From Bacteroidales bacterium (GTDB taxonomy: Bacteria > Bacteroidota > Bacteroidia > Bacteroidales > UBA932), in assembly GCA_015060245.1 (NCBI GenBank), contig SUYU01000008.1:1-64000 (forward strand): DNA of 64,000 nt, written 5' to 3'. This document shows, one piece after another, positions 47,772-58,517 of this stretch (its first letter is position 1; each line of letters starts with the position of its first letter). The translations under genes and the position numbers were made by a program. Below the pieces are notes generated by a model, which worked only from the letters and a program-made list of their open reading frames with translations, was not told the DNA's origin and made no database searches.

Positions 47772-48740
47772 CTATTTGTCGGGATATAACTGCTTGATTT
47801 GTTTTGGCATTTCCGACGGCGGTGTCTCTGCATATTGGTAGGCATGCGAAATCTCTGCTCCAATAAGAATTATTACCCAACTTATATTCATCCATATCAA
47901 AAAGAGCGGCACTGCGGCAAATGCACCGTATACAGCATTTATTCTTGATACCAGAATCTGGGTCTCCATGTAGAGATACTGCATTATTACAAAGGCTGTT
48001 GCCGAAATTACAGCAGCATTGAATGCTGCAGAAAACCTCACTTTTACATTTGGAATGTATTTGTACATGGCTGTAAACATGAGCAGAATTATTCCAAAAA
48101 AGAGAAGCCACTGCATTAAAATTCCCAGTTCCTCAAAGTGCCACATTCCAAGAATGCTTTTCATCTGGTTTGTAAATACCGAGTAGACCGAGAGGAATAT
48201 GAGTATCATGAAGGGGGCTGTAACAAGAATGCCAAAATAGTAAAGGAATCTCTTTGCTATTGATCTTCCACGCTCAACATTCCATATCTCGTTGAAGCAC
48301 TTTTCTATGTTGAGAATCATCCATATTACAATCCACACAAAGAAGAGGGCACTTATAACTCCAAAAATATCCTTTTGGCCGCTCTGTATGATATTGTCGG
48401 CAAATTGGAGAATCCAGTTGAGCACCTCCTGGTTCCCGGCAAAATTCTCATAAAGCAACTCCCTCAATGTTTGTGAAAAACCTATTCCTCCGGTAACTGC
48501 AAGCGCAACCGCAGCAAAGGGCACAACGCTCATTGCTGCAAAAAAACTCAATGATACTGCATATAGTCCGAGCCGGTCATTGCCAGATTTCTTTATGGTT
48601 ATTATGGCAACTTTCAAATACCTGAGCGCACGTTTCTTTGCCTTGCTGAAATCGTCAAGGTCAAGATGCCACAGGTCATTCGTTATGAACTTTACCAGCC
48701 AGCGGTACAAATCCCGTATCTCTTCAAAGAGGTCGCGCAT
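47772..48740 (-). CDS. YihY/virulence factor BrkB family membrane protein
   Basis: Multi-TM; LYAVSLSFFAAMSVVPFAAVALAVTG; PLFLIWMNISWVIILIGAEISHAYQY. Confidence 0.92.
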   Translation of the reverse strand: MRDLFEEIRDLYRWLVKFITNDLWHLDLDDFSKAKKRALRYLKVAIITIKKSGNDRLGLYAVSLSFFAAMSVVPFAAVALAVTGGIGFSQTLRELLYENFAGNQEVLNWILQFADNIIQSGQKDIFGVISALFFVWIVIWMILNIEKCFNEIWNVERGRSIAKRFLYYFGILVTAPFMILIFLSVYSVFTNQMKSILGMWHFEELGILMQWLLFFGIILLMFTAMYKYIPNVKVRFSAAFNAAVISATAFVIMQYLYMETQILVSRINAVYGAFAAVPLFLIWMNISWVIILIGAEISHAYQYAETPPSEMPKQIKQLYPDK

Positions 48741-48756
48741 ATCAATTTTATACTCT

Positions 48757-49137
48757 CTATTTGTTCAGTTTTGCCATGAATTTCTCAGCATCAACAATAT
48801 AACGCGTATGTGTACCCTTTCCGATCTCACCCTTTTCATCGTATGCGGCTACATCAAACTTGACCCAGTTGCCGTTTATTTCAGTGATTGTGGCGTCTGC
48901 CCATACTTTTGCTCCTGGAAGGCATGCCCTCAAGTGCTGAACATTAATTTCAGTGCCCACACTTGCTGCTCCATATTTCTCCAGCAGACTAAAAGCACTG
49001 CACTCCATAAGCGCAATCATGCCGGGTGTTGCAAATACATCAAGAGCGCCTGACTTGTAGGTGGCAGCAGTATCATTCTCTGTTACAATCATCTCTGCAC
49101 GGTTCTGCAGCCCTGCTTTTATATCTTCACGTGTCAT
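48757..49137 (-). CDS. FlK-like hotdog thioesterase
   Basis: VFATPGMIALMECSAFSLLEKYGAASVGTEINVQHLRACLPGAKVWADATITEINGNWVKFDVAAYDEKGEIGKGTHTRYIVD. Confidence 0.88.
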   Translation of the reverse strand: MTREDIKAGLQNRAEMIVTENDTAATYKSGALDVFATPGMIALMECSAFSLLEKYGAASVGTEINVQHLRACLPGAKVWADATITEINGNWVKFDVAAYDEKGEIGKGTHTRYIVDAEKFMAKLNK

Positions 49138-49183
49138 GTTATATCTATTTATTTTGTCCCGACAGGGGGGACCATAGGTAAAA

Positions 49184-50374
49184 TTATTGTAGTTTTTCTA
49201 TAATTGCAGCAGCAAGTTCTTCAGCCTGGGATTCTATCTTTTCAGGTGATGCACCACCGGTCATTTCCACTACAGGACCGCAAATTTCAAGTTTTGCCTC
49301 TTCTGCAAATTTCTTAAGGTCCTTGACACCCGCACCGTTCCAGGTTGATGAGCCGAACAGCGACCATATTTTGTTTTTTGGTTCGTTCAGGCTTATTTCA
49401 TTGCACAAATGCTCCATCATCGGATGCATCTTTGTGTTGTATGCACATGTGCCGAGAACTACAGCCTTGTATTTCCATATCTCATTGAGTATGTACGAAA
49501 CATGTGTTTTTGAGACATCAAATGTCCTCACTTCAATGCCCTTTTCGCCAAGGATATTTCCAATATGGTCTGCCATCTGCTCTGTGTTGCCGTACATTGA
49601 TGCGTATGCAATTACAACTCCATTTGTCTCGGCTTCCTGTCTGCTCCATTTGTCATACAGCGCAATGACTTTTGCAGGATTGTTCCAAACAAGGCCATGT
49701 GACGGGCATATGCGTGCTATATCCAACCCTCCAAGTTTTGCCAAAGCCTTCTGTACCATATTGCTGTATTTGGCAACGATGTTTGAGTAGTATCTTCTCA
49801 TTTCACTCAAATAGTGGGCCTCAAAATTTGCGTTTGTATCATATATGCCTCCGTCAAGTGCGCCGAAACCACCGAATGCATCGCAAGAGAAGAGAGTTCT
49901 GGTATTTTTTTCATATGTTACCATAGTCTCCGGCCAATGGACCCAGGGTGCTGTAAAGAATTGAAGCACAGACTCTCCCAATTTAATTTCATCTCCATCC
50001 TTAACAACTTCCCTGTTCTCTTCAGGAATGTTGTAGTAGTGTTGGAGAATTTTGAATGTCTGCATGTTACCCACAACTTTAACTCCAGGGAAGGCCTGCA
50101 ACACACCCTCAATCATGCTTGCATGGTCCGGTTCAAGATGGTTTACAACCAAATAATCAAGTGGCTTTCCGCCCAATACTCTCCGTATTTTAGAGATATA
50201 GTTTGCTGCAACACCAAACTCAATGGTATCTATCAGAGCAGTTTTTTCATCATTGACCAAATAGGTGTTCAAAGAAACGCCATAAGGCAGTGGCCAATTG
50301 TTCTCAAATAGTTCTTTACGTCTGTCATTTTCGCCAACAAACCAGATATGGTCTGAAATTTTAATTTCTCTCAT
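49184..50374 (-). CDS. FprA-type flavodiiron protein (anaerobic NO/O2 reductase)
   Basis: NHLEPDHASMIEGVL...ASMYGNTEQMADHIGNIL; metallo-beta-lactamase plus flavodoxin domains. Confidence 0.93.
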   Translation of the reverse strand: MREIKISDHIWFVGENDRRKELFENNWPLPYGVSLNTYLVNDEKTALIDTIEFGVAANYISKIRRVLGGKPLDYLVVNHLEPDHASMIEGVLQAFPGVKVVGNMQTFKILQHYYNIPEENREVVKDGDEIKLGESVLQFFTAPWVHWPETMVTYEKNTRTLFSCDAFGGFGALDGGIYDTNANFEAHYLSEMRRYYSNIVAKYSNMVQKALAKLGGLDIARICPSHGLVWNNPAKVIALYDKWSRQEAETNGVVIAYASMYGNTEQMADHIGNILGEKGIEVRTFDVSKTHVSYILNEIWKYKAVVLGTCAYNTKMHPMMEHLCNEISLNEPKNKIWSLFGSSTWNGAGVKDLKKFAEEAKLEICGPVVEMTGGASPEKIESQAEELAAAIIEKLQ

Positions 50375-50525
50375 TTTGTAAATATATAATATTCAATCAA
50401 TTATTAATTCAATTACCCATTGAGGGCAAAAATGGTGCCTTGCTCAACAAAGGGGCCTTATTTACGTAGTAAATAAATCGTGTAAAGATAACTAATCTTA
50501 TAGAAACAGCAAAGAAAATGAATCT

Positions 50526-50553
50526 GTTTGCCAAATTTCTTTAATTGGCAAAC
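50526..50553 (-). terminator. Hairpin in the ligA-to-FprA intergenic region
   Basis: GTTTGCCAA / TTGGCAAAC 9-bp perfect stem; weak U-richness. Confidence 0.35.
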
Positions 50554-50643
50554 GCTGCTTTGTTGATTTTGATTCTGGCGTATGTTCTGTTGTACGCAGA
50601 TAAAGCAGGGGGCTTTGTAGAGGTTATAGGGGGTGGTGGAAAA

Positions 50644-52842
50644 TCATGAATTTAACATCACTTGAAGTTCCTCTTCCGATATGACTGCAACTCCAAGTTT
50701 GGCCGCCTTCTGCATTTTGCTATCTCCACTCTTTTCTCCTGCTACAAGGTAGTCTGTTTTGCCGCTTACAGAACTGCCTATTTTGCCTCCATGCCGTTCA
50801 ATTGTTATCTTGAGGTCCTCCCTTGAAATGGAGAAGGTGCCTGAAACAACAAAGGTCTTTCCTTTGAGTTTGTCAGACAGGAATTGGTTGCCGGTATCAT
50901 TTATCTCCATTTGAAGTCCTGCATCCTTGAGTTGTGCAATCATTTCAAGGTGTTCAGGTTTTGAAAAATAGTCGAGGATAGAGTCTGCAAGTTTTTCGCC
51001 AATCTCTTCTACCTCGAGCAGTTCATCTTTTGTGGCTGCTGACAGTTTATCCATGCTTTTGAAGTATCCGGCCAGGTTTTTAGCAGTGGTTTCGCCCACA
51101 TATCTGATGCCCAGTGCAAAAAGAACTCTCTCAAAGTTGTTCCCCCTGCTTGATTCAAGAGATGACAGGAAGTTGGCCACAGACTTCTCCTTCCAGTTGT
51201 CGAGAGTAAGCAACTGCTCTTTGGTAAGAAGATACAAATCACTCAAATTCTTTATCAAACCTCTGTTGTAGAGTTGTTCTATTGTTGCCTCTCCGGCATT
51301 GATGTTCATTGCCTTGCGGCTTATGAAGTGTATGAATTTGCCCTTGATCTGCATAGGGCATCCATCGGAGTTGGGACAGAATGATTTTGCCTCTTCAGCA
51401 TCTTTGACAAGAGGTGTACCACAATCGGGGCATACAGTTGGAAATGCTGCTTTAGTTGCATTGGGTTGGCGTTTGCTTGAATCAACTCCTGTAATTTTGG
51501 GGATAATCTCACCTCCCTTGACAACGTATACGTAGTCATTGATGTGAATGTCAAGCAGATCCATCTGCTCAGAGTTGTGCAATGATGCCCTTTTTACAAC
51601 TGTACCGCTAAGTTGCACCGGTTCAAGGTTTGCAACAGGAGTGATTGCTCCGGTGCGTCCGACCTGATAGTCAATAGAAACCAGTTTGGTCAGAGCCACT
51701 TCCGGCTTGAATTTGTAAGCGGTGGCCCAACGAGGTGATTTTGCCGTAAAACCAAGACTCTTCTGCAGTGACAGCCTGTTTACCTTTATCACTATTCCAT
51801 CTGTTGCAAACGGCAGTTTTTTACGCTCAATATCCCAAAGTACAATGTATTTTATAACCTCATCAATACTTTCACACTCTTTTGAGAGGTCCGACACAGG
51901 AAGGCCCCACATACGTGCTGCTTCGAGTGCTTCGGTATGGGTCTTGAAATTCATGTCCGGAGCAATGACGTGGTAGAGTGTACATTCAAGTCCTCTTTCT
52001 GCTACAAGGTTGCTGTCCAGTAGTTTAAGTGAACCGGAAGCAGCATTGCGCGGATTGGCAAATGGAGTCTCTCCCTCACTTTCCCTTTGGCTGTTCAATC
52101 TCTCAAATGCCGCGTAAGGCATATATATTTCACCTCTTATTTCAAACTCATCAGGCCATTGTATCCACTCCTGGGCAGACAATTTCCCTCCATTTTCGTT
52201 TTGGAAAAGACCGATGTTGCAGTTGCGTTCAGAAAAAGCGGCGTATGATTCAAGTTCTTTGGGTATTGACGGAATATTAAGTACGTTCAGCGTAACGTCA
52301 TCTCCTGAAGTTCCGTCGCCACGGGTGAGGGCTCTGAAGAGTTTGCCCCCTTTGTAGGTAAGGCAAATTGCTGTGCCGTCAAATTTTAGTTCGCAATTGT
52401 ATGTGACCCCACCCGAATACTCATCCGATACCCCCTTCAGGATTCTCTCATTGAAAGCATAGAGTTCTTCCATATCGTAAGTGTTTCCAAGAGAGAGCAT
52501 GGGATACTTGTGCCGGTATTGGACAAATGCTGCCTGTGGTGTGTTGGAAGAGGCTGCTGCAGATGCAATATTGTCGGGAAGAGTGGAATTTGCCTTTTGT
52601 GCGACACTCTTTTTTTGTGTCAAATTGTAATCAGAAAAGAGGTCACTGCCTACTTGCTGTGTAGGAGAATCGGCTACAGCAAACTCAGGAAAGAGTTTTT
52701 CAAGTTCCTGAAGTTCGTGCATGAGAATATCATACTCAAAATCTGTAATTACAGGATTGTTGAGCACGTAATAGTTGTAATTGTGCAATTTAAGTTCGTT
52801 GGAGAGCAGAATTATCCTCTTTTTTGCCTCTGATTTTTTCAC
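50644..52842 (-). CDS. ligA: NAD-dependent DNA ligase
   Basis: ITDFEYDILMHEL...; KFDGTA adenylation motif; Zn finger CPDCGTPL; HhH; BRCT C-terminus. Confidence 0.96.
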   Translation of the reverse strand: MKKSEAKKRIILLSNELKLHNYNYYVLNNPVITDFEYDILMHELQELEKLFPEFAVADSPTQQVGSDLFSDYNLTQKKSVAQKANSTLPDNIASAAASSNTPQAAFVQYRHKYPMLSLGNTYDMEELYAFNERILKGVSDEYSGGVTYNCELKFDGTAICLTYKGGKLFRALTRGDGTSGDDVTLNVLNIPSIPKELESYAAFSERNCNIGLFQNENGGKLSAQEWIQWPDEFEIRGEIYMPYAAFERLNSQRESEGETPFANPRNAASGSLKLLDSNLVAERGLECTLYHVIAPDMNFKTHTEALEAARMWGLPVSDLSKECESIDEVIKYIVLWDIERKKLPFATDGIVIKVNRLSLQKSLGFTAKSPRWATAYKFKPEVALTKLVSIDYQVGRTGAITPVANLEPVQLSGTVVKRASLHNSEQMDLLDIHINDYVYVVKGGEIIPKITGVDSSKRQPNATKAAFPTVCPDCGTPLVKDAEEAKSFCPNSDGCPMQIKGKFIHFISRKAMNINAGEATIEQLYNRGLIKNLSDLYLLTKEQLLTLDNWKEKSVANFLSSLESSRGNNFERVLFALGIRYVGETTAKNLAGYFKSMDKLSAATKDELLEVEEIGEKLADSILDYFSKPEHLEMIAQLKDAGLQMEINDTGNQFLSDKLKGKTFVVSGTFSISREDLKITIERHGGKIGSSVSGKTDYLVAGEKSGDSKMQKAAKLGVAVISEEELQVMLNS

Positions 52843-52929
52843 AGCAGTAAAAATTATTAAACAAAAGTAGGCATTTTTTAATTATTTATGATAAATTTGC
52901 GCCCGAATTTAAAAGAGGTTTTTAAGATA

Positions 52930-54162
52930 ATGAAACAATCAATTGTAATTCTAACAGGTGGTGGTCCAGCACCAGGAATGAATACTGTTGTAGGCAGTAT
53001 TGCAAAGACATTTATTCAGAACGACTACAGGGTCCTAGGTCTTCATGGAGGTTATAAAGGCCTGTTTTCCAAAAATCCTAACTTCTGTGAGTTGGATTTT
53101 GTAACTGCAGACTGGATTTTCAACAGAGGTGGTTCATACTTGATGATGAGCCGTTACAAACCTACCAACGAAGATTTTGAGGTAAACTTCAACTTGGATT
53201 TCTTTAAAGACAACAATATCAAACTATTGGTAACAGTAGGTGGTGATGACACTGCTTCAACAGCAAACAGAATTGCAAAATTCCTTGAGGCAAAGAACTA
53301 TCCTATTGCAAATATCCATGTTCCAAAGACTATCGATAATGACCTTCCTCTTCCACAGAATATCCCTACTTTCGGATACCATTCTGCCAAAGGCGAGGGT
53401 ACAAAGATTGCTTCTACAATTTATGAAGACGCAAGAACAAGCGGCAACTGGTTTGTAGTATCTGCCATGGGCCGTTCAGCAGGTCACTTGGCTTTGGGTA
53501 TCGGTGCCACTTGTCACTATCCTATGATTGTAATTCCTGAGATGTTCAACAAAACAAAGATTACTGCAGAGAAGATCATCAACATGGCAATTTCTGCAAT
53601 CATCAAGAGAAAGATCATGGGAATCTCATACGGTGCAATCATGATTTCAGAGGGTGTATTCCACGAGTTGAGTCATGAGGAACTTGAGGCAAGCGGTGTT
53701 AAATTCACTTACGATGAGCATGGCCATCCTGAACTTGGTAAGGTGTCAAAGGCACAGTTGTTCAACGAGATGTTGGAGAATAAACTTAATGCATTGAAAA
53801 TAAAGGTTAAATCTCGTCCGGTAGAGATCGGTTATGAGGTAAGGTGCGTTACTCCTTTTGCTTATGACCTTATGTACTGTTCTCAGTTGGGTATGGGTGT
53901 TTACAAACTCTTTACTGAAGGTACAACAGGATGTATGGTTTACGTTGATTTGAACGGTAATGTAAAATCATTGTACTTGAAGGATATGCAGGATCCTGAG
54001 ACAGGCAAGATCCCGCCTCGTGGTGTAAATATCCATACAGATAAAGTGCAGCAGATTTTTGATTACTTGATGCATTATATTACTCCTGAGGATTATGAGG
54101 CTGCTAAACAATATGTGGCTAATCCTGAGGATTATGACTTCAAGAAGATACTTAACTGGTAA
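52930..54162 (+). CDS. 6-phosphofructokinase (ATP/PPi-dependent PFKA superfamily)
   Basis: MKQSIVILTGGGPAPGMNTVVGSIAKTFI...VTVGGDDTASTANRIA...VPKTIDNDLPLP. -7-like TAAATTTG upstream near 52892-52899. Confidence 0.9.
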   Translation: MKQSIVILTGGGPAPGMNTVVGSIAKTFIQNDYRVLGLHGGYKGLFSKNPNFCELDFVTADWIFNRGGSYLMMSRYKPTNEDFEVNFNLDFFKDNNIKLLVTVGGDDTASTANRIAKFLEAKNYPIANIHVPKTIDNDLPLPQNIPTFGYHSAKGEGTKIASTIYEDARTSGNWFVVSAMGRSAGHLALGIGATCHYPMIVIPEMFNKTKITAEKIINMAISAIIKRKIMGISYGAIMISEGVFHELSHEELEASGVKFTYDEHGHPELGKVSKAQLFNEMLENKLNALKIKVKSRPVEIGYEVRCVTPFAYDLMYCSQLGMGVYKLFTEGTTGCMVYVDLNGNVKSLYLKDMQDPETGKIPPRGVNIHTDKVQQIFDYLMHYITPEDYEAAKQYVANPEDYDFKKILNW

Positions 54163-54231
54163 ATTGGTTCTTGCCTGAATCAACCGGTTCAGTGCAATTA
54201 CTGGAGCGGAAAATAAAAGTTGGTTAGAATT

Positions 54232-56187
54232 ATGAGACAGGCAAGCAAGTTTATCATTTATCAAATATTGTTGAGAGTCTTTGGAAATACAAATGAAAAT
54301 TGTGTTTCCGGAGGCTCTCTCCATTCTAATGGAACCGGCAAGTTCAGCAGCATTACTCCCAAGGTGCTTGACAAAATTAAGGAACTTGCGGTTACACATG
54401 TCTGGTACACAGGCGTTATTGAGCATGCTACAAAGACCTCATTTGAGGAGTACGGCATACGTAGGGATAACCCCTCAGTAATTAAGGGAGAGGCAGGCTC
54501 TCCCTATGCAATCAAGGATTATTACGATGTAAATCCATATCTTGCCAATTCTGTTCCCGACAGAATGGCTGAGTTTGAGCAACTTGTTGAACGTACCCAC
54601 AATGCAGGACTCAAAGTGATAATTGATTTTGTACCAAATCACCTTGCAAGGGAGTATAATTCAGATTCACTTCCTACGGACAGGTATTACAATCCATATG
54701 TTACTGGGACATTGGCGCTGGATGGCTCTGCACCGCTTCAAATTGTTTCAAAAAATACACCGCCGGAGTCATTCGGGCAGAGTGACAATATGAATCTTGC
54801 ATTTTCTCCGCAAAATAACTTCTACTATTTGTGGGGAGAGGATTTGGATTTGGGAAATATTTTGCCAGGAGATATTGGTGGTGTGACAGATTGTCGGGAA
54901 GTTGATATTGATAGCAGTAAAATTGTCAAATATATTGAGAAACCTGCCAAAGCAACTGGAAATGATTGTTTTACTCCAAAACCCGGAGTCAATGACTGGT
55001 ATGAGACAGTTAAACTGAATTATGGTGTTGACTATTGTGGGGGTGGTGCAAAGCACTTTGATCCGAGGCCTAAAACATGGGAGATGATGCTTGATGTGCT
55101 TCTTTACTGGGCATCCAAGGGTGTTGACGGTTTCAGGTGTGACATGGCAGAGATGGTTCCTGTTGAGTTTTGGCATTGGGCTATTGCTGCAGTAAAGAGG
55201 GTATATCCCAATCTGACATTTGTTGCGGAGGTATATAATCCTTCACTATATGATTCTTATCTCAATTTTGGTGGGTTTGATTATCTGTATGATAAGGTAG
55301 GTCTATACGATAATCTTAAGGCTATTACTCAAGGCAACTTACCTGCACACTCCATTACAGGTTCATGGCAAAGTATAGGCGACATGCAGTATTCAATGCT
55401 TAATTTTCTAGAAAACCATGACGAGCAGCGTGTGGCATCTGATTTTAATATTGGCAATCCATTTAAGGCAATTCCTGAACTGGCAGTATCTCTTATGCTC
55501 AACAGTGCCCCTTTTATGATATACTTTGGTCAGGAGTTTGGGGAACGGGGCATGCTTTCAGAGGGATTCAGTGGTATAGATGGGCGTACCTCTATATTTG
55601 ATTACTGTTCTGCTCCGTCGGTTGTGAGGTTTTTGAAGGGGCTGCAACATGGCTCATTGGTAGAGCAAGAAAGTCTTTATCCGGCAGAAAAGAGACTCTA
55701 TGCTCTGTACCGGCACCTTTTTTCAACTGTAATGGGGGAGGAGGCCTTAAGAAGCGGCTCGACCTACGATTTGGAGTATGCAAATTTCCATACTCAAGGT
55801 TTTGATCCTGGCAGTTGTTTTGCTTTTGCAAGAAAATGTGCCGATTCAGTTGTTTTTATTGCTGTTGATTTTACCCAAACCAGAAACTCTATGCCTGTAC
55901 TCTTGCCAGCGCATCTATTTGAGTTCTGGAGTATTAAATCGGGGCATTACAATATGCAAAACCTTTCATTCCTTCCAGAAGAGGCATTGCCTGCCGGATT
56001 TTCTGCACCTGCAGGAACTGTTGCAGATATTGCATTTGAAAACATGAGTTTAAATTCTCCAAATCAGGCGGCAAGAGGCGCAATCAACAGGTATAACCAG
56101 TCAATCATTCTTAATCTTTCTCCCGACACTCCCATTCATCTTCCACTAAATGAGTATGGTGTTGCAATTGTAAAGGTTGAGTTATAG
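54232..56187 (+). CDS. Alpha-amylase family glycoside hydrolase (GH13)
   Basis: GLKVIIDFVPNHLAREY, GVDGFRCDMAEMVP, FVAEVYNP, LNFLENHDEQR correspond to the GH13 conserved regions. Confidence 0.92.
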   Translation: MRQASKFIIYQILLRVFGNTNENCVSGGSLHSNGTGKFSSITPKVLDKIKELAVTHVWYTGVIEHATKTSFEEYGIRRDNPSVIKGEAGSPYAIKDYYDVNPYLANSVPDRMAEFEQLVERTHNAGLKVIIDFVPNHLAREYNSDSLPTDRYYNPYVTGTLALDGSAPLQIVSKNTPPESFGQSDNMNLAFSPQNNFYYLWGEDLDLGNILPGDIGGVTDCREVDIDSSKIVKYIEKPAKATGNDCFTPKPGVNDWYETVKLNYGVDYCGGGAKHFDPRPKTWEMMLDVLLYWASKGVDGFRCDMAEMVPVEFWHWAIAAVKRVYPNLTFVAEVYNPSLYDSYLNFGGFDYLYDKVGLYDNLKAITQGNLPAHSITGSWQSIGDMQYSMLNFLENHDEQRVASDFNIGNPFKAIPELAVSLMLNSAPFMIYFGQEFGERGMLSEGFSGIDGRTSIFDYCSAPSVVRFLKGLQHGSLVEQESLYPAEKRLYALYRHLFSTVMGEEALRSGSTYDLEYANFHTQGFDPGSCFAFARKCADSVVFIAVDFTQTRNSMPVLLPAHLFEFWSIKSGHYNMQNLSFLPEEALPAGFSAPAGTVADIAFENMSLNSPNQAARGAINRYNQSIILNLSPDTPIHLPLNEYGVAIVKVEL

Positions 56188-56529
56188 TTATTTACAAAGG
56201 TAAAATTTACTCTTACTGTTATAGAATTTACGTTTTAAAATGTAAATTTTACTATTTATACCAGTTGAGTTCTCTCTCCAATTTCCAGATTTTTATACAT
56301 AATTCTTGTATTGAATATAATCTAGTGTAAAACAGGTAATTTTGTCTTGCTTGCATTACTTTTCTATATCATTTACATAGTTTTGTCCCTCAATTTCTGC
56401 AGGTTTTGGAATGATATGCTGATTTCTGCGATCAGGTTTGTGCTTTAACAATTATAAATGCACTCTATATTGGTTTGAGATTCTATCTGTCGTTCCAAAT
56501 GCTGCTTAACCATTTAAAATATAGAGATT

Positions 56530-57558
56530 ATGAAAAAGTGTGAAAGAAAAGTGACGCAATTGTGCGCAGGTGTTGGATCTCATGATCATCTGTGCAATGT
56601 AATGAACCCATTTGTTGATTGGGGCTTTAAGTATCTGTTTGGCACTGAACGCAATAAGGGTAATCTTATAGTTTTTCTCAATATTCTGTTGGAGTTGGAA
56701 TCACCTCTTGTGGATTTACAATTTCTTAATAACGAATCAATTCCAACTGATGCTGATGGACGCGAGTGTGTTTTTGATATTCTATGTAAAGATGAGGATG
56801 GAACCAGGTTTCTTATTGAGGTTCAAAATGCTGATTTGAGATATATTAGAAACAGAATGCTTTATTATACATGCAGGCTTATTGATCAGATGGGGCAAGT
56901 TGGAAAGGAGTGGAACTATGAAATTGACAAGGTTTACAGTATTTGTCTTATGAATTTTGCTTATGAACCGGAACCTGTTTTGAGAAGGGATTTTCTCTTG
57001 TGTGAGCCGCAAACTGCAAATATACTTACTGACCGGATTCATATAATAATGCTTCAACTTCCATGTTTACAGGCAAAAAGTATTGAAGAGTGCAACGAGT
57101 TGTACGAAAAGTTGTTATTTTTGCTATTGCAAATGAAGAGAGGTATGAAAACAATTGAGGAACTGAAACGTGAGGTTTATGAGCATGGTCTCAATCAGGA
57201 GATACGTGATACATTTCTAAATGTATTGGAGGAGGCAAATTTGGCTTCCCTTTCCAAAACTGACAAAGCACAATATGAGGCACGTCTTAAAAGGTATAGA
57301 GACAACCATGCCTGTTTGGATTATGCAATAGAAAAGGGCATTATCCAAGGTATTGACATAGGTACCAAACAAGGACTTGAGCAGGGTATTCAACAGGGGC
57401 TTCAACAGGGTCTTGAGCAGGGTATTCAGCAGGGTCTAGAACAAGGAATTGCAGACCGCAATCTTCAAATAGCCAAATCAATGAAAAATAAAGGGTTGGA
57501 TCTTTTGCTCATAGCAGAATGTACAGGACTTTCAGTTTCAGATGTGGAAAAATTGTAA
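56530..57558 (+). CDS. Rpn family recombination-promoting nuclease / PD-(D/E)XK nuclease family transposase
   Basis: NPFVDWGFKYLFGTERNKGNLIVFLNILLELESPLVDLQFLNNE...FDILCKDEDGTRFLIEVQNA; C-terminal QGxx repeats. Confidence 0.9.
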   Translation: MKKCERKVTQLCAGVGSHDHLCNVMNPFVDWGFKYLFGTERNKGNLIVFLNILLELESPLVDLQFLNNESIPTDADGRECVFDILCKDEDGTRFLIEVQNADLRYIRNRMLYYTCRLIDQMGQVGKEWNYEIDKVYSICLMNFAYEPEPVLRRDFLLCEPQTANILTDRIHIIMLQLPCLQAKSIEECNELYEKLLFLLLQMKRGMKTIEELKREVYEHGLNQEIRDTFLNVLEEANLASLSKTDKAQYEARLKRYRDNHACLDYAIEKGIIQGIDIGTKQGLEQGIQQGLQQGLEQGIQQGLEQGIADRNLQIAKSMKNKGLDLLLIAECTGLSVSDVEKL

Positions 57559-57640
57559 ATAATTATAATTTACTGAACTTTTAACACTCTACGTTGTTAT
57601 TTATACGAAATAGTTTTTTAAGTTTAGGTTAAGTTGGGCG

Positions 57641-57674
57641 CACCCTGTCAATTCAAAAGCAGATTGGCGGGGTG
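57641..57674 (+). terminator. Hairpin downstream of the Rpn gene
   Basis: CACCCTGTCAAT (57641-57652) / ATTGGCGGGGTG (57663-57674), 12 pairs including two G-U; followed by TGTTGTTTTG. Confidence 0.5.
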
Positions 57675-57872
57675 TGTTGTTTTGATTTGTTCACCATCCA
57701 AACTTTAGTCAAATGCGTATTCTCTATAAATTCGGCATTTCCATATCCGATACTGTTGATTATTGGTTAATAATTAATTATAGAAATATTTTGTAATATT
57801 GTTTTTTTGTGCTACTTTTGAATTTGATATGTAAAATTGTTTCCGGATTTTTAGGCAACAAATTGATAATTC

Positions 57873-58316
57873 ATGAAAGCAGTAATCAAATATATAATGA
57901 TTATATCAGTAATGTTCGCGTACATTTTTGGTACAGCCGGCTTTACTTTGAGTCATTGTTGCTGCTCCAAAACCTTCAAGACAACTTCTTCAATATTAAA
58001 TGCTTATACTCACAATTCGCAAAAAGCATATATCAATCATACTGATGAAGCAGAAGACTTGGAAGGTGTTCATACTATAAAGCAACGCAAATGTTGCGGT
58101 GACTCAGTCTACTCAATGGATGGTGTAAACTACAGCAACGAGGATAATTTGCAGGCTCCTTCTCTATATCTTGTGGAGATTTTGGCTCTTCTTCCTCTTC
58201 CTTGTGATTTTTGTTCGGTTTCAAGCAGTGTTGTTACGGATATTATCTGTGACATTTCCCATTTTTTGCTGCGACGGGGTACTTCACCGGACCTTCTATG
58301 CACTTTTCTGTGCTAA
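57873..58316 (+). CDS. Cys-rich exported protein, possibly HYC_CC_PP family
   Basis: N-terminal signal/TM segment, LSHCCCSKTF and RKCCGDSVYS motifs, C-terminal TSPDLLCTFLC; directly upstream of a TonB-dependent receptor. Confidence 0.5.
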   Translation: MKAVIKYIMIISVMFAYIFGTAGFTLSHCCCSKTFKTTSSILNAYTHNSQKAYINHTDEAEDLEGVHTIKQRKCCGDSVYSMDGVNYSNEDNLQAPSLYLVEILALLPLPCDFCSVSSSVVTDIICDISHFLLRRGTSPDLLCTFLC

Positions 58317-58517
58317 CTGTGTGGTTGTATTACCATACAGGATCTTTTTGTGAGAGTTTTGCTCTTAGTTCCATTTTTAATTAAATGCCTGTATGACAAT
58401 TTATTTTCAAATACAATGTTATAGAAAATAAATTGTTGTAGTAATTGAAGAATTAATTTCCACAATTTGTTTTAATGAAAATTCTAACCAAATCAATATT
58501 TATTAATTTTTAAAATT

